Assembly: GCA_947444925.1 (NCBI GenBank)
Contig: CANFBW010000004.1
Span: 1-64,000, forward strand
Direction: 5' to 3'
DNA: 64,000 nt
Origin: Flavobacteriales bacterium
GTDB lineage: Bacteria > Bacteroidota > Bacteroidia > Flavobacteriales_C > GCA-002722245
Shown here: piece after piece, positions 1 through 7,593 of the stretch
How the letters are laid out: each line of letters begins with the position of its first letter
Position numbering within the stretch: position 1 is the stretch's first letter
Position numbers and translations under genes: made by a program
The notes under the pieces: generated by a model
Database searches by the model: none
What the model was told of the DNA's origin: nothing
What the model saw: the letters and a program-made list of their open reading frames with translations, nothing else

Positions 1-1988
1 GCCACTTCACTTTCTTTCAGTTCTTGCTCTTCAACGATCGCATCGATTTTTTTGTCAACGTCGTCGTTTTTCTCTTCTGCACTTTCTTCGCCTGGACGCG
101 TACCGAAAATTGCTTCTAAATCTTCTTTGAAGATCACCTCTTTTTCTAAAAGCAAACGCGCCAATTTACCTAAAGAATCTTTGTGCTCTGTCAAAATATT
201 TTTGGCAACGAGGTATGCTTCTTCAATGATAATGCGCACTTCAGCGTCGATGGTTTCCGCTGTTTTTTCGCTGTAAGGTTTGGTCAACGCATATTCATTA
301 GCGCCTGATGAATCGTAATAACTCACATTGCCAATTTTGTCGTTTAAACCGTACACAACGATCATTGAAGTGGCTTGCTTTGTCACTTTTTCTAAGTCGC
401 TCAAAGCACCTGTGGAAATTTCTCCAAAAACAATTTGTTCAGCTGCTCTGCCACCTAAAGCAGCGCACATTTCGTGAAATATTTGATCTTTTGTTGTGAT
501 TTGTCTTTCTTCAGGAAGATACCAAGCAGCACCCAATGAGCGGCCTCTAGGAACGATGGTAACTTTTAGTAAAGGAGAAGCGTGACGCATAAACCAGCTC
601 ACTGTAGCGTGTCCCGCTTCGTGGTATGCGATGGTTTCTTTTTCTTTTGGAGTAATGATTTTGTTTTTCTTTTCGAGTCCACCAATGATACGGTCAACGG
701 CGTCAAGAAAGTCTTGTTTGCCAACGCTTGTTTTGTTCGTACGGGCAGCGATTAATGCGGCTTCGTTACAAATATTGGCGATATCGGCACCCGAAAAACC
801 AGGTGTTTGTTTGGCTAAAAACTCAACTTCAACAGTACTGTCTGTTTTGATGGGTTTAAGATGCACTTTGAAAATGTCTTTTCTTTCGTTGAGGTCGGGC
901 ATGTCCACGTATATCATACGGTCGAAGCGACCGGCACGCATCAACGCTCTGTCTAAAATGTCAGCTCTATTTGTTGCGGCCAAAACAATGATACCGCTGT
1001 TGGTGCCGAAGCCGTCCATTTCGGTGAGCAATTGGTTGAGTGTATTTTCTCTTTCGTCATTTGCACCTTGCGCAGGATTTTTCCCACGGGCTCTACCAAT
1101 GGCGTCAATTTCGTCTATGAAGATGATACATGGTGCTTTCTCTTTCGCTTGTTTGAACAAGTCGCGCACTCTAGATGCACCAACGCCCACAAACATTTCA
1201 ACGAAGTCAGAACCTGATAAAGAGTAAAAAGGAACTTTTGCTTCTCCAGCAACGGCTTTTGCCAACAAGGTTTTTCCTGTACCTGGAGGTCCTACTAATA
1301 GGGCTCCTTTTGGAATTTTAGCACCGAGTTCGGTGTATTTTTTAGGGTGTTTAAGAAAATCAACAATTTCTTTAATCTCCACTTTAGCTTCTTCCAATCC
1401 GGCAACGTCGGCGAAAGTAATGTCCACTTTAGCGTCTTTGTCGAAAAGCGTTGCGCGTGATTTTCCAATGTTGAATATTTGTCCGCCTGGACCACCGCCA
1501 CCGCCCATGCGGCGCATCATGAAGATCCAAAAAACAGCCATTACGCCAAGCATCAATAAGATGCCAGAAATGCTTTCTAAAAAAGAGTGTTCTCTGTTTT
1601 CGTTGTCTACCAGCACTGCATGGTTTGGTGTTGCTGTGGCATTGTAGGCGTCGATTTCCTTTTGAAAGCTATCGGCCGAAGTAATGTCAAAGGTGTATTG
1701 CGGACCGGTTTTGGCAATTTTTGCATCGGTTTTTACCTCTTTGGTATTTAAAATAGAATCGCTAAGATAGGCTTCAACAAAAAGCTTTTCATCCAATTTT
1801 ACAATTACAATTTTTTTGACTTTCCCTTGTGCCAAAACATCTCTTTTGAATTCAGAACTTCCAATTTCCTTGGGCCCACCTGGCATATCCATAAATTGGT
1901 AAACAAGGATGAGTCCGATCACCAAAAGGAAAATCCATTGAATGGGAAAATTGACTTTTGTTTTCTTAGGTAATTTAGCAGATGACAT
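1..1988 (-). CDS. ftsH: ATP-dependent zinc metalloprotease FtsH (3' part cut by window edge)
   Basis: Membrane-anchored AAA+ protease that unfolds and degrades membrane and soluble proteins. The reading frame is open from an ATG at 1988 to the window edge, giving about 662 codons, so only the last residues are missing. In order I see a first membrane segment near residues 15-32, a periplasmic part, a second membrane segment near 137-157, a Gly-rich linker, Walker A GPPGTGKT, Walker B with IIFIDEIDA, the second region of homology ([10 protein letters not shown]), and the zinc site HEAGH. The acidic tail ([10 protein letters not shown]) is usual for Bacteroidota FtsH. It lies 21 bases downstream of rsfS on the same strand, a conserved pairing in this phylum, so the two are probably co-transcribed. 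Confidence 0.97.
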   Translation of the reverse strand, partial: MSSAKLPKKTKVNFPIQWIFLLVIGLILVYQFMDMPGGPKEIGSSEFKRDVLAQGKVKKIVIVKLDEKLFVEAYLSDSILNTKEVKTDAKIAKTGPQYTFDITSADSFQKEIDAYNATATPNHAVLVDNENREHSFLESISGILLMLGVMAVFWIFMMRRMGGGGGPGGQIFNIGKSRATLFDKDAKVDITFADVAGLEEAKVEIKEIVDFLKHPKKYTELGAKIPKGALLVGPPGTGKTLLAKAVAGEAKVPFYSLSGSDFVEMFVGVGASRVRDLFKQAKEKAPCIIFIDEIDAIGRARGKNPAQGANDERENTLNQLLTEMDGFGTNSGIIVLAATNRADILDRALMRAGRFDRMIYVDMPDLNERKDIFKVHLKPIKTDSTVEVEFLAKQTPGFSGADIANICNEAALIAARTNKTSVGKQDFLDAVDRIIGGLEKKNKIITPKEKETIAYHEAGHATVSWFMRHASPLLKVTIVPRGRSLGAAWYLPEERQITTKDQIFHEMCAALGGRAAEQIVFGEISTGALSDLEKVTKQATSMIVVYGLNDKIGNVSYYDSSGANEYALTKPYSEKTAETIDAEVRIIIEEAYLVAKNILTEHKDSLGKLARLLLEKEVIFKEDLEAIFGTRPGEESAEEKNDDVDKKIDAIVEEQELKESEV

Positions 1989-2009
1989 AGGGCGTTGCGG
2001 TTTTTTTAA

Positions 2010-2717
2010 TTAATCTTGGTTTGGAATCACTGTGGTGTCGGCGTCGGCCCAAAGATCTTCTAATTTGTAAAATTCGCGGGTGTGTTGTTGAAACACATGC
2101 GCAATAACGGAAACATAGTCGATCAGAATCCACTCAGAATTGCTGAATCCTTCTCTCTTCCATGGATATTCTCCCGTTGTTTTTTTGACTTCTTTTTCAA
2201 GGCTGCCTGCAATTGCGTCGGCATGTGTACTTGAATTACCACTCGCAATTACAAAGAAATCACAAATGGAGTTTTGAATTTTGCGAAGGTCGATCACCAC
2301 AATGTCTAGTGCTTTCATTTCCTGCATTCCGGCAACGATAAGCTCAGACAATATTTTTGATGGGCCATTGGCAATAGCGTCTTTTTTTGCTGTTTCTTTT
2401 TTAACCACTGCTGTTTTGGCTTTGCCTTTTGCTAAAGGTTTCGCTTTCGCAACTGCTTTTGCAACAGGCTTGGCCTTTGTAGTTCCCGCTTTTGCTTTGG
2501 GTGCTGCTTTCGCCTTCGCCGCTACTTTTGGTTTAATAGTTTTAGCTGCTGCCTTTGCTTTTGGTGCTAATGCTTTCGCTGCAGGTTTTTTGCTTTTTGC
2601 TTTTTCGGCTGGCTTTTCACTTTTTGATGTTGCCGTTTTTTTCGCTACAGTTTTTGGTTTTTTACCGCTTACTTTCGCTTTTTCTTTCTTAGTACTATCT
2701 GAAGCTTTTCCAGCCAT
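2010..2717 (-). CDS. rsfS: Ribosome silencing factor RsfS with a Lys/Ala-rich N-terminal extension
   Basis: RsfS binds ribosomal protein uL14 and blocks subunit joining when nutrients are short. The family domain occupies about residues 118-228 (IVVIDLRKI, CDFFVIASGNSSTHADAIA, WILIDYVSVIAHVF). The usual family length is only 110-130 residues. Here the first 115 residues are a low-complexity tract of Lys, Ala and Pro (KPAAKALAPKAKAAAKT style) resembling histone H1 or AlgP tails, which suggests a nucleic-acid-binding or ribosome-tethering tail. The ATG at 2717 is preceded by a TACTTTTG box at 2743-2750. The gene lies upstream of ftsH in the same direction and is divergent from birA. Confidence 0.93.
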   Translation of the reverse strand: MAGKASDSTKKEKAKVSGKKPKTVAKKTATSKSEKPAEKAKSKKPAAKALAPKAKAAAKTIKPKVAAKAKAAPKAKAGTTKAKPVAKAVAKAKPLAKGKAKTAVVKKETAKKDAIANGPSKILSELIVAGMQEMKALDIVVIDLRKIQNSICDFFVIASGNSSTHADAIAGSLEKEVKKTTGEYPWKREGFSNSEWILIDYVSVIAHVFQQHTREFYKLEDLWADADTTVIPNQD

Positions 2718-2742
2718 TGAAAAATGATTTTATATTTACGTT

Positions 2743-2750
2743 CAAAAGTA
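2743..2750 (-). promoter_or_regulatory. Putative -7 box for rsfS-ftsH
   Basis: TACTTTTG on the minus strand matches the Bacteroidota TAnnTTTG element and sits 25 bases before the rsfS ATG. No clear -33 element is seen. Confidence 0.4.
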
Positions 2751-2808
2751 AGGAAATAATTCTACACTTTTTGTAGGATTTTCCTCCTTTTTAAAATTAA
2801 CATTGTTT

Positions 2809-3564
2809 ATGAGCAACGCTGTATTCACAAGGGTTTTGGAGATAGATGAGCTTGCTTCAACGTCAATGGAGGCGAAACGACTTTGTGCGGAGGTGAGTGG
2901 TCAAAATTTGGCGGTTTGGACTAGAAAGCAAACGCAGGGGCGGGGCCAAGTTGGTGCCACTTGGTACACTGGTGCCAAAAAAGACATTGCATTTAGTTTA
3001 ATTTTTTACCCAGGTAGTTTGTTGGTTCAGCAGCAATTTTTATTGAATATGGTTGTTTGCAATGCATTGTGTGCCTATGTGAAATCTGTTATTACAGACA
3101 AGGAAGTGCATGTGAAATGGCCCAATGATATTTTGATTGGCAATAAAAAGGTGTGCGGGGTATTGATTGAAAATATTGTTCGTGGTCAAGTGATTAATCA
3201 TTCCGTTATTGGCGTTGGATTAAATGTAAATACGATACAATTTCCCAGCGCGCTTCATCAAGCGACTTCTTTGATGTTAGAACAGGCACTTTTTAAAGGA
3301 ACTCAGCGCAGCGAAACACTAAATGTTATTGAACGGGTGGGGGAGGCATTGTCAGTTTTTTATGAGGTGTTGCCCAATGCGAAGGCAATTGAAGAAGATT
3401 ATCTTTCGAATTTATTTGGGATGATGGAAGAGCGCACTTACATCAAAGATGGACAATCATTTAAAGCAACAATTACCGGGGTTGACGATTCAGGCAAGCT
3501 GAAAATGCTGGTGCAGGGAAATGAAGAGTTGTTCGGGTTTAAAGAGATTTCCTTTGTTTACTGA
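2809..3564 (+). CDS. birA: Biotin--[acetyl-CoA-carboxylase] ligase (short BirA, no HTH)
   Basis: Attaches biotin to the carrier domain of biotin-dependent carboxylases via biotinyl-5'-AMP. The sequence carries the catalytic-core motifs: the GRGQVGATWY loop (biotin/AMP binding, GRGR-type), KWPNDI, and KVCGVLIEN followed by VIGVGLNVN. At 251 residues it lacks the N-terminal DNA-binding domain of E. coli BirA, so it is a monofunctional (group I) ligase. I chose the ATG at 2809 over a TTG two codons earlier; a TAACATTG box ends three bases before this ATG. Its 3' end overlaps the convergent SRPBCC gene by 7 bases. Confidence 0.93.
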   Translation: MSNAVFTRVLEIDELASTSMEAKRLCAEVSGQNLAVWTRKQTQGRGQVGATWYTGAKKDIAFSLIFYPGSLLVQQQFLLNMVVCNALCAYVKSVITDKEVHVKWPNDILIGNKKVCGVLIENIVRGQVINHSVIGVGLNVNTIQFPSALHQATSLMLEQALFKGTQRSETLNVIERVGEALSVFYEVLPNAKAIEEDYLSNLFGMMEERTYIKDGQSFKATITGVDDSGKLKMLVQGNEELFGFKEISFVY

Positions 3565-3962
3565 TGTATCTCTTGAAGCTTGTGCATGTTGTAATTGAAA
3601 AACTGCGTCAAAGGTCCTTTGACAACCATTTCCATGAACATGTTGATGTCGCCTTCAAAATCCATATAAGTCTCACAAGTGCTGTCAGTGAGTGGTGTGA
3701 TGACACACTTTAAGTCAAATTTAATAGGAGATACTGATGTGGATACCAAGTGTACCAATGATGGCGCACTTTGGTCTTGTAGTTTTAAGCCTATTGCCGC
3801 CATCTTTTTAATGCTGAAAGAGCATTCTGTTTCAGAGCTTACCCATTTCTCTACTTTGTCCTGCGGCAAAAGCTGATTGAAATTGTTGAGGTTTACCAAA
3901 AAAGCGAACACCTTAGCGGCGGGTGCGTTGATGATTTTTTTATCGGTTTGTAAGGATGTCAT
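3558..3962 (-). CDS. SRPBCC superfamily (START/CoxG-like) protein
   Basis: A 134-residue protein with the helix-grip pattern of the SRPBCC fold: an N-terminal strand (IINAPAAKVFAFLVNLNNF), a middle beta-sheet, and a long C-terminal amphipathic helix (FFNYNMHKLQEIHQ). Such proteins bind hydrophobic ligands, but nothing shows the ligand here. The start overlaps the end of pyrE by 23 bases, so it is translated as part of the pyrE operon. The order NUDIX, pyrE, SRPBCC, birA, rsfS, ftsH recurs in Bacteroidota as I know them. The function is unknown; a role in pyrimidine metabolism is suggested only by position. Confidence 0.8.
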   Translation of the reverse strand: MTSLQTDKKIINAPAAKVFAFLVNLNNFNQLLPQDKVEKWVSSETECSFSIKKMAAIGLKLQDQSAPSLVHLVSTSVSPIKFDLKCVITPLTDSTCETYMDFEGDINMFMEMVVKGPLTQFFNYNMHKLQEIHQ

Positions 3963-4611
3963 TGCTTGTCAGTTTACCCCAGTTTGCGGGATCCATGCGC
4001 CAAGTTTTAATTAAATCTTGTTGCGCTTCTGTTATATATCCTGATTTTACGGCTTGCTGAATTAGCGTGTCGTAGGCAGAAAGGGTAATCAAATCACATT
4101 TTTCGTTTTGAAAACTTTTGTTGGCTACTTCAAAGTCGTAAGTGAAAATAGCCGCCATTCCTAAAACGGTAGCTCCTGCGGAGCGAAGAGATTCAACAGC
4201 TTTTAAACTGCTTTTTCCGGTTGAAATCAAATCTTCAACCACCACTACCGATTGTCCAGAATTCACAACACCTTCAATAATATTGCCCAAGCCGTGTTCT
4301 TTTGGTGCTGAGCGAACGTAAGCAAATGCAACGCCCAAGTCTTGAGCTACAAGCGCTCCCAAGGCGATGGCGCCAGTGGCAACACCAACAATTACATCGG
4401 GTTTGCCATATGTTTCCACAATTGCGCTAGCCATTTGCTGGCGAACGTAGGTTCTTATTTTTGGATATGACAAGGTCACTCTATTGTCGCAATAGATTGG
4501 CGATTTCCATCCCGATGCCCAAGTGAATGGATCGTTCGGTTGAAGCTTTATCGCTTTGACTTGTAATAGATATTCCGCAACTTTGGAAGCTGCATCTTTA
4601 TTAAACACCAT
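3940..4611 (-). CDS. pyrE: Orotate phosphoribosyltransferase
   Basis: Converts orotate and PRPP to orotidine 5'-phosphate in de novo UMP synthesis. The PRPP-binding motif VVVVEDLISTGKSS is present, together with the upstream IYCDNR and VGVATGAIALGALVAQ segments typical of PyrE. The frame is open for 51 codons upstream, but the family N-terminus (MVFNKDAASKVAEYLLQ) begins at the ATG at 4611, giving 223 residues, and a TACATTTG promoter box ends four bases before it. It is head-to-head with the NUDIX gene, with only 7 bases between the two start codons, and is followed by the overlapping SRPBCC gene. Confidence 0.95.
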   Translation of the reverse strand: MVFNKDAASKVAEYLLQVKAIKLQPNDPFTWASGWKSPIYCDNRVTLSYPKIRTYVRQQMASAIVETYGKPDVIVGVATGAIALGALVAQDLGVAFAYVRSAPKEHGLGNIIEGVVNSGQSVVVVEDLISTGKSSLKAVESLRSAGATVLGMAAIFTYDFEVANKSFQNEKCDLITLSAYDTLIQQAVKSGYITEAQQDLIKTWRMDPANWGKLTSNDILTNR

Positions 4612-4621
4612 TTGGCAAATG
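4609..4621. promoter_or_regulatory. Palindrome containing both divergent start codons (pyrE/NUDIX)
   Basis: CATTTG-G-CAAATG is a perfect inverted repeat centred on 4615. The outer three bases on each side are the start codons of pyrE (minus) and the NUDIX gene (plus). TTTG of the -7 box on each strand lies inside it. It could be an operator or simply the by-product of two overlapping leaderless promoters. Confidence 0.5.
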
Positions 4622-4623
4622 TA
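4616..4623 (-). promoter_or_regulatory. Putative -7 box of pyrE, leaderless spacing
   Basis: TACATTTG on the minus strand is followed by CCAA and the pyrE ATG at 4611. With this spacing transcription would start at or next to the A of ATG. The box overlaps the first codons of the NUDIX gene. Confidence 0.55.
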
Positions 4624-5227
4624 TAAAGTTTTTGTTAACGGTAAACCTTTGATTTTTTCGACACAAAGGTTTTCAACATTGAATTTGTTGGAATTCAAGG
4701 GAGAAGAATCAAAAAAAAAGTTACTAACCGTCATTGAACGCCTCGAAGACGACCCTCTTTTCAATGGTGTTGAGATCGTAGCGCGCCATTTGGAGAAAGT
4801 GTGGGCAGACTTCTGTTCCTTCTACAAACTCATTGAAGCAGCCGGTGGAATCGTTAAAAACGACGATAAGATTTTGGTGATCTACCGTTTGGGAAAATGG
4901 GATTTGCCAAAAGGAAAAATGGAAACTGAGGAATCGCAAAGCGAGGCTGCTTTGCGTGAGGTGGAAGAAGAATGTGGTGTTAGTGGTTTAAAAATTGTTG
5001 ATAAACTTCCTGAAGTGATGCATACTTATGTGCTAGACAACGAGCGAATTTTAAAAATTACCTATTGGTTTGACATGCGGACGAGTTATAAGGGAGTTCT
5101 GCATCCACAAATTGAAGAAGACATTTCTGAGGTCAAGTGGGTGTCGAAAGACGAAATGCAAGAAGTTTTGGGCAATACGTATTCTTCTATTAAAGAGTTG
5201 CTGCAATTGTATTTACTGCAAGATTAG
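4619..5227 (+). CDS. NUDIX hydrolase
   Basis: Hydrolyses a nucleoside diphosphate linked to another group; the substrate cannot be read from the sequence. The Nudix box is near residues 99-121 (GKMETEESQSEAALREVEEE, matching G-x5-E-x7-REVxEE). The N-terminal 60 residues (MYKVFVNGKPLIF and onward) form the extra domain seen in Bacteroidota homologues next to pyrE. The ATG at 4619 fits this conserved N-terminus better than an upstream in-frame start, which would lie inside pyrE. It is divergent from pyrE, and its own upstream region is entirely pyrE coding sequence. Confidence 0.9.
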   Translation: MYKVFVNGKPLIFSTQRFSTLNLLEFKGEESKKKLLTVIERLEDDPLFNGVEIVARHLEKVWADFCSFYKLIEAAGGIVKNDDKILVIYRLGKWDLPKGKMETEESQSEAALREVEEECGVSGLKIVDKLPEVMHTYVLDNERILKITYWFDMRTSYKGVLHPQIEEDISEVKWVSKDEMQEVLGNTYSSIKELLQLYLLQD

Positions 5228-5333
5228 GACGATGTATCATCGGACTGTTATGGAAAGAACATGCATGGTTTTAAACGAAGTCACTAAATGTGCGCGGCGT
5301 AGTATCAACAAAGAGTGTTTTGAAATGCGTGTT

Positions 5334-6740
5334 TTAGCCTTCGATAAGGCGTTTCAATTGGTTTTCAAATCCCTGAGAAGGACTCTTGGCGGGGTAATAC
5401 ACGATTTTGCCTTCAGGGCTGATTAAGATCCATTGGGTCATTTGGTTGCGTTCGTAGTTCTCAACGCGTATGTCTTCAATACGGTAATTCATCAGTAAAT
5501 CTTCGTTTTTCTGGTAGTTTAAAATAGGCCAGGTGTATTGATTTTGCTGCATGAATTGTTGAAATAGTTCAGTGTCGTAGTCGGTGGAGATGCTTACCAC
5601 CTCTAGGTTTTTGGCGTAATGTGTTTGCAGGTAACTCAAGGTCTTCATTTCTTCTTCATAGGTTTTGTCCCACACTTTGAAGAAACTCAAGTAGATGTAT
5701 TTTCCTTGGTGCTGGCTGAGTTTGAACTCTTCGTTTTTGCTGTTGAGTAGCACAATCTCAGGCGCCATGGTACCTGTTTGTAAATGAAAAATGATTCCCT
5801 TGACGTGGGCGGCCATGCTTCTGATTTTTGAATTTTGTGTCGTAGTAATTACCGAATCAAGCAGGGCGCTCATGGCTTTGGTGTTGTATTCAGGATTGTT
5901 TTGCAACTCTAAAAAACCATTGATAAGAATCAGCGAGGATAAGTCTTCGTTGAAGGGTATTCCAGGCGAAACTTTCTGCAGCAATTCACTGTATTTTTTG
6001 GCATTGATGAGATAGGTGAAATTGCTTTTATCTTCGTTCGCCAGCTCAAATTTTAAGTAGCCCCGGTAAATGTTTTGAAACATACCAATGTATTGTATGT
6101 TGTTGAGATCGAGTGGTTGAGCGCTGAAATATTTTTTTCTGATTTTATCGGGGTGGTTTTTTAACAACAAAGCGTCGAAAGTACCAATGGTGTATTTGAG
6201 GTATTGTTTGAAATAAGGATTGTCGTATTGATCGAGTTTTTCGAGTTGTTTGATGAAGTTTAAAATCAGTTTAGGTCCATTGGAATAGTAAAGGTTTTGT
6301 TGATTTTTACTAATAAACTCGCTGACTTCACGGTCCACTTTGTCGATAAGAAAATTGAGTTCCGTACTGTCAGAATTCAGCATGCGGAAAGGTTGAATGT
6401 CTTTAGCCAAATAGCCAACCTCTTTAATTAGACGAGGGTTCAGTGGTGGTGCAAAAACGGTGTATGTCTTTGCTGGTTCAGCGAACAACGTGCGCTTTGA
6501 TTTTCCCAGTACCACGAAAATCATTTGTACTTCTTGTATGTCGAAAGTGGCAGTAAAACTTCCGTTCTCATCGGTAGTTCCCGCGTATACAGCTGCTTTG
6601 TGCTGTGTTAAAAAATCGCTTACAATTTCAACGTGGTAGCTTTGATTGATAAAGGTGGATTTATTGCATAAAACTGTTACATCGCCCGCCAATAAACGAA
6701 GGTTCAAAAGTAGAAACAATATAAGACTGCATTTATACAT
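5334..6740 (-). CDS. TlpA-like thioredoxin-fold protein lacking the CxxC motif
   Basis: Secreted protein of about 468 residues. It has a signal peptide (MYKCSLILFLLLNLRLLAG), an N-terminal beta-rich region with the Bacteroidota YTVFAPP-like segment, a long helical middle (about residues 130-300), and a C-terminal thioredoxin/peroxiredoxin-like domain (APEIVLLNSKNEEFKLSQHQ, then YIYLSFFKVWDKTYEEEMKT). The place where TlpA-type proteins carry WCxxC reads VWDKTYEEE, so there is no redox cysteine pair and thiol-disulfide activity is unlikely. It starts inside the end of coaD (8-base overlap) and is probably translated with it. An ATG five codons upstream is also possible. The function is unknown. 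Confidence 0.75.
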   Translation of the reverse strand: MYKCSLILFLLLNLRLLAGDVTVLCNKSTFINQSYHVEIVSDFLTQHKAAVYAGTTDENGSFTATFDIQEVQMIFVVLGKSKRTLFAEPAKTYTVFAPPLNPRLIKEVGYLAKDIQPFRMLNSDSTELNFLIDKVDREVSEFISKNQQNLYYSNGPKLILNFIKQLEKLDQYDNPYFKQYLKYTIGTFDALLLKNHPDKIRKKYFSAQPLDLNNIQYIGMFQNIYRGYLKFELANEDKSNFTYLINAKKYSELLQKVSPGIPFNEDLSSLILINGFLELQNNPEYNTKAMSALLDSVITTTQNSKIRSMAAHVKGIIFHLQTGTMAPEIVLLNSKNEEFKLSQHQGKYIYLSFFKVWDKTYEEEMKTLSYLQTHYAKNLEVVSISTDYDTELFQQFMQQNQYTWPILNYQKNEDLLMNYRIEDIRVENYERNQMTQWILISPEGKIVYYPAKSPSQGFENQLKRLIEG

Positions 6741-7203
6741 CTGCGTTGACCTCATTAGGTAGAAACTGACTGGCGTCTCCGCCGTGTTTCAAGATATCAC
6801 GAATGATGATTGAATTTATTGCTGAAAATTGAGGTTCGGTCACCAGATATACTGTTTCAATGTCTTTGGCAATAGCATGATTCATCATGCCTAAACTGCG
6901 CTCGTATTCAAAATCTTTGCCGTCGCGCAAGCCTCTCAAAATAAAACCTGCATGCACTGTTTTGCAAAAGTCGATGGTCAAGCCTTCGTAAGTGTGAACA
7001 GTAATGTTGGGGGTATTGTGAAATATTTTTTTTATCCAATTCAAGCGTTGTTCTAAAGGAAAATAGCCTTCTTTATTGGAGTTTTTGCCAATGCCAATGA
7101 TGATTTCATCAAATAGTGACAAACCGCGCTCAATCACGCTTATGTGTCCTAAGGTGATGGGGTCGAAAGTTCCCGCAAAAACAGCTATTCTTTTAGTTGA
7201 CAT
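6733..7203 (-). CDS. coaD: Pantetheine-phosphate adenylyltransferase
   Basis: Transfers AMP from ATP to 4'-phosphopantetheine, the penultimate step of coenzyme A synthesis. It has the nucleotidyltransferase motif GTFDPITLGH near residue 10, the RGLRDGKDFEYE segment near 90-101 and a C-terminal INSIIIRDI element (the family's ISST-type motif, slightly altered). The length of 156 residues is normal. A TATATTTG box ends four bases before the ATG, predicting a leaderless message. The next gene downstream overlaps it. Confidence 0.96.
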   Translation of the reverse strand: MSTKRIAVFAGTFDPITLGHISVIERGLSLFDEIIIGIGKNSNKEGYFPLEQRLNWIKKIFHNTPNITVHTYEGLTIDFCKTVHAGFILRGLRDGKDFEYERSLGMMNHAIAKDIETVYLVTEPQFSAINSIIIRDILKHGGDASQFLPNEVNADV

Positions 7204-7207
7204 GGAT

Positions 7208-7215
7208 CAAATATA
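7208..7215 (-). promoter_or_regulatory. Putative -7 box of coaD, leaderless spacing
   Basis: TATATTTG on the minus strand, then ATCC, then the coaD ATG at 7203. It is a perfect TAnnTTTG match at the same 4-base distance as at pyrE. Confidence 0.55.
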
Positions 7216-7301
7216 CAAAATCATATTAATTGTGTGAACCTTGATGTATTTGTGAAGCTGCAATACATCTACAAGTTGAACGCACTGATCATGAACTTGA
7301 A

Positions 7302-7583
7302 TTAATCGCGGTATATTTTAATGTAGCAATCGGTGATTTGATATTCTCCGTTTGGCGCTTGCATGCTAAGTATTTCTTCTGCAATGAATTCAATGATTCT
7401 TTGTTTTTCTGATACTTTGGTTTGGGTGTCGTGCTCCCAGTCTGCATCTTCGGGCACGGTGATAAGCGCCAAAATAGCGTCGTCGCCATATTCGTAATGC
7501 AGTTTAAAAGTGGTTTTCTCGCTGCTATACTCAACATACTGTTTCTTTTTTACGCTTTTGAAAACTACTTTTTGTTCTGACAT
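7302..7583 (-). CDS. Conserved-looking hypothetical protein (93 aa)
   Basis: A small, acidic, soluble protein (MSEQKVVFKSVKKKQYVEYS, then FAEEILSMQAPNGEYQITDCYIKIYRD-like alternating strands at the C-terminus). No signal peptide, membrane segment or known motif is seen. It begins 10 bases after uvrA ends on the same strand, so it is probably the second gene of that operon. Codon use looks like its neighbours. I do not recognise the family. An overlapping reading frame on the same strand appears to be a shadow. Confidence 0.7.
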   Translation of the reverse strand: MSEQKVVFKSVKKKQYVEYSSEKTTFKLHYEYGDDAILALITVPEDADWEHDTQTKVSEKQRIIEFIAEEILSMQAPNGEYQITDCYIKIYRD

Positions 7584-7593
7584 GAGTTATATA

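Noticed and set aside
631-1227. Plus-strand 198-codon frame opposite ftsH
   Set aside because: It lies wholly within ftsH coding sequence and has no recognisable domain; ftsH motifs are intact.
2281-2727. Plus-strand 148-codon frame opposite rsfS
   Set aside because: It is Ala/Phe-rich and mirrors the Lys/Ala codons of the real gene on the other strand, with no family resemblance.
4171-4200. GCGGAGCGAAGAGATTC resembling the dispersed repeat
   Set aside because: It lies inside the conserved coding region of pyrE and the match is explained by codons.
4611-4764. 51-codon N-terminal extension of pyrE
   Set aside because: It is in-frame but overlaps the NUDIX start and has no family counterpart; a promoter box lies inside it.
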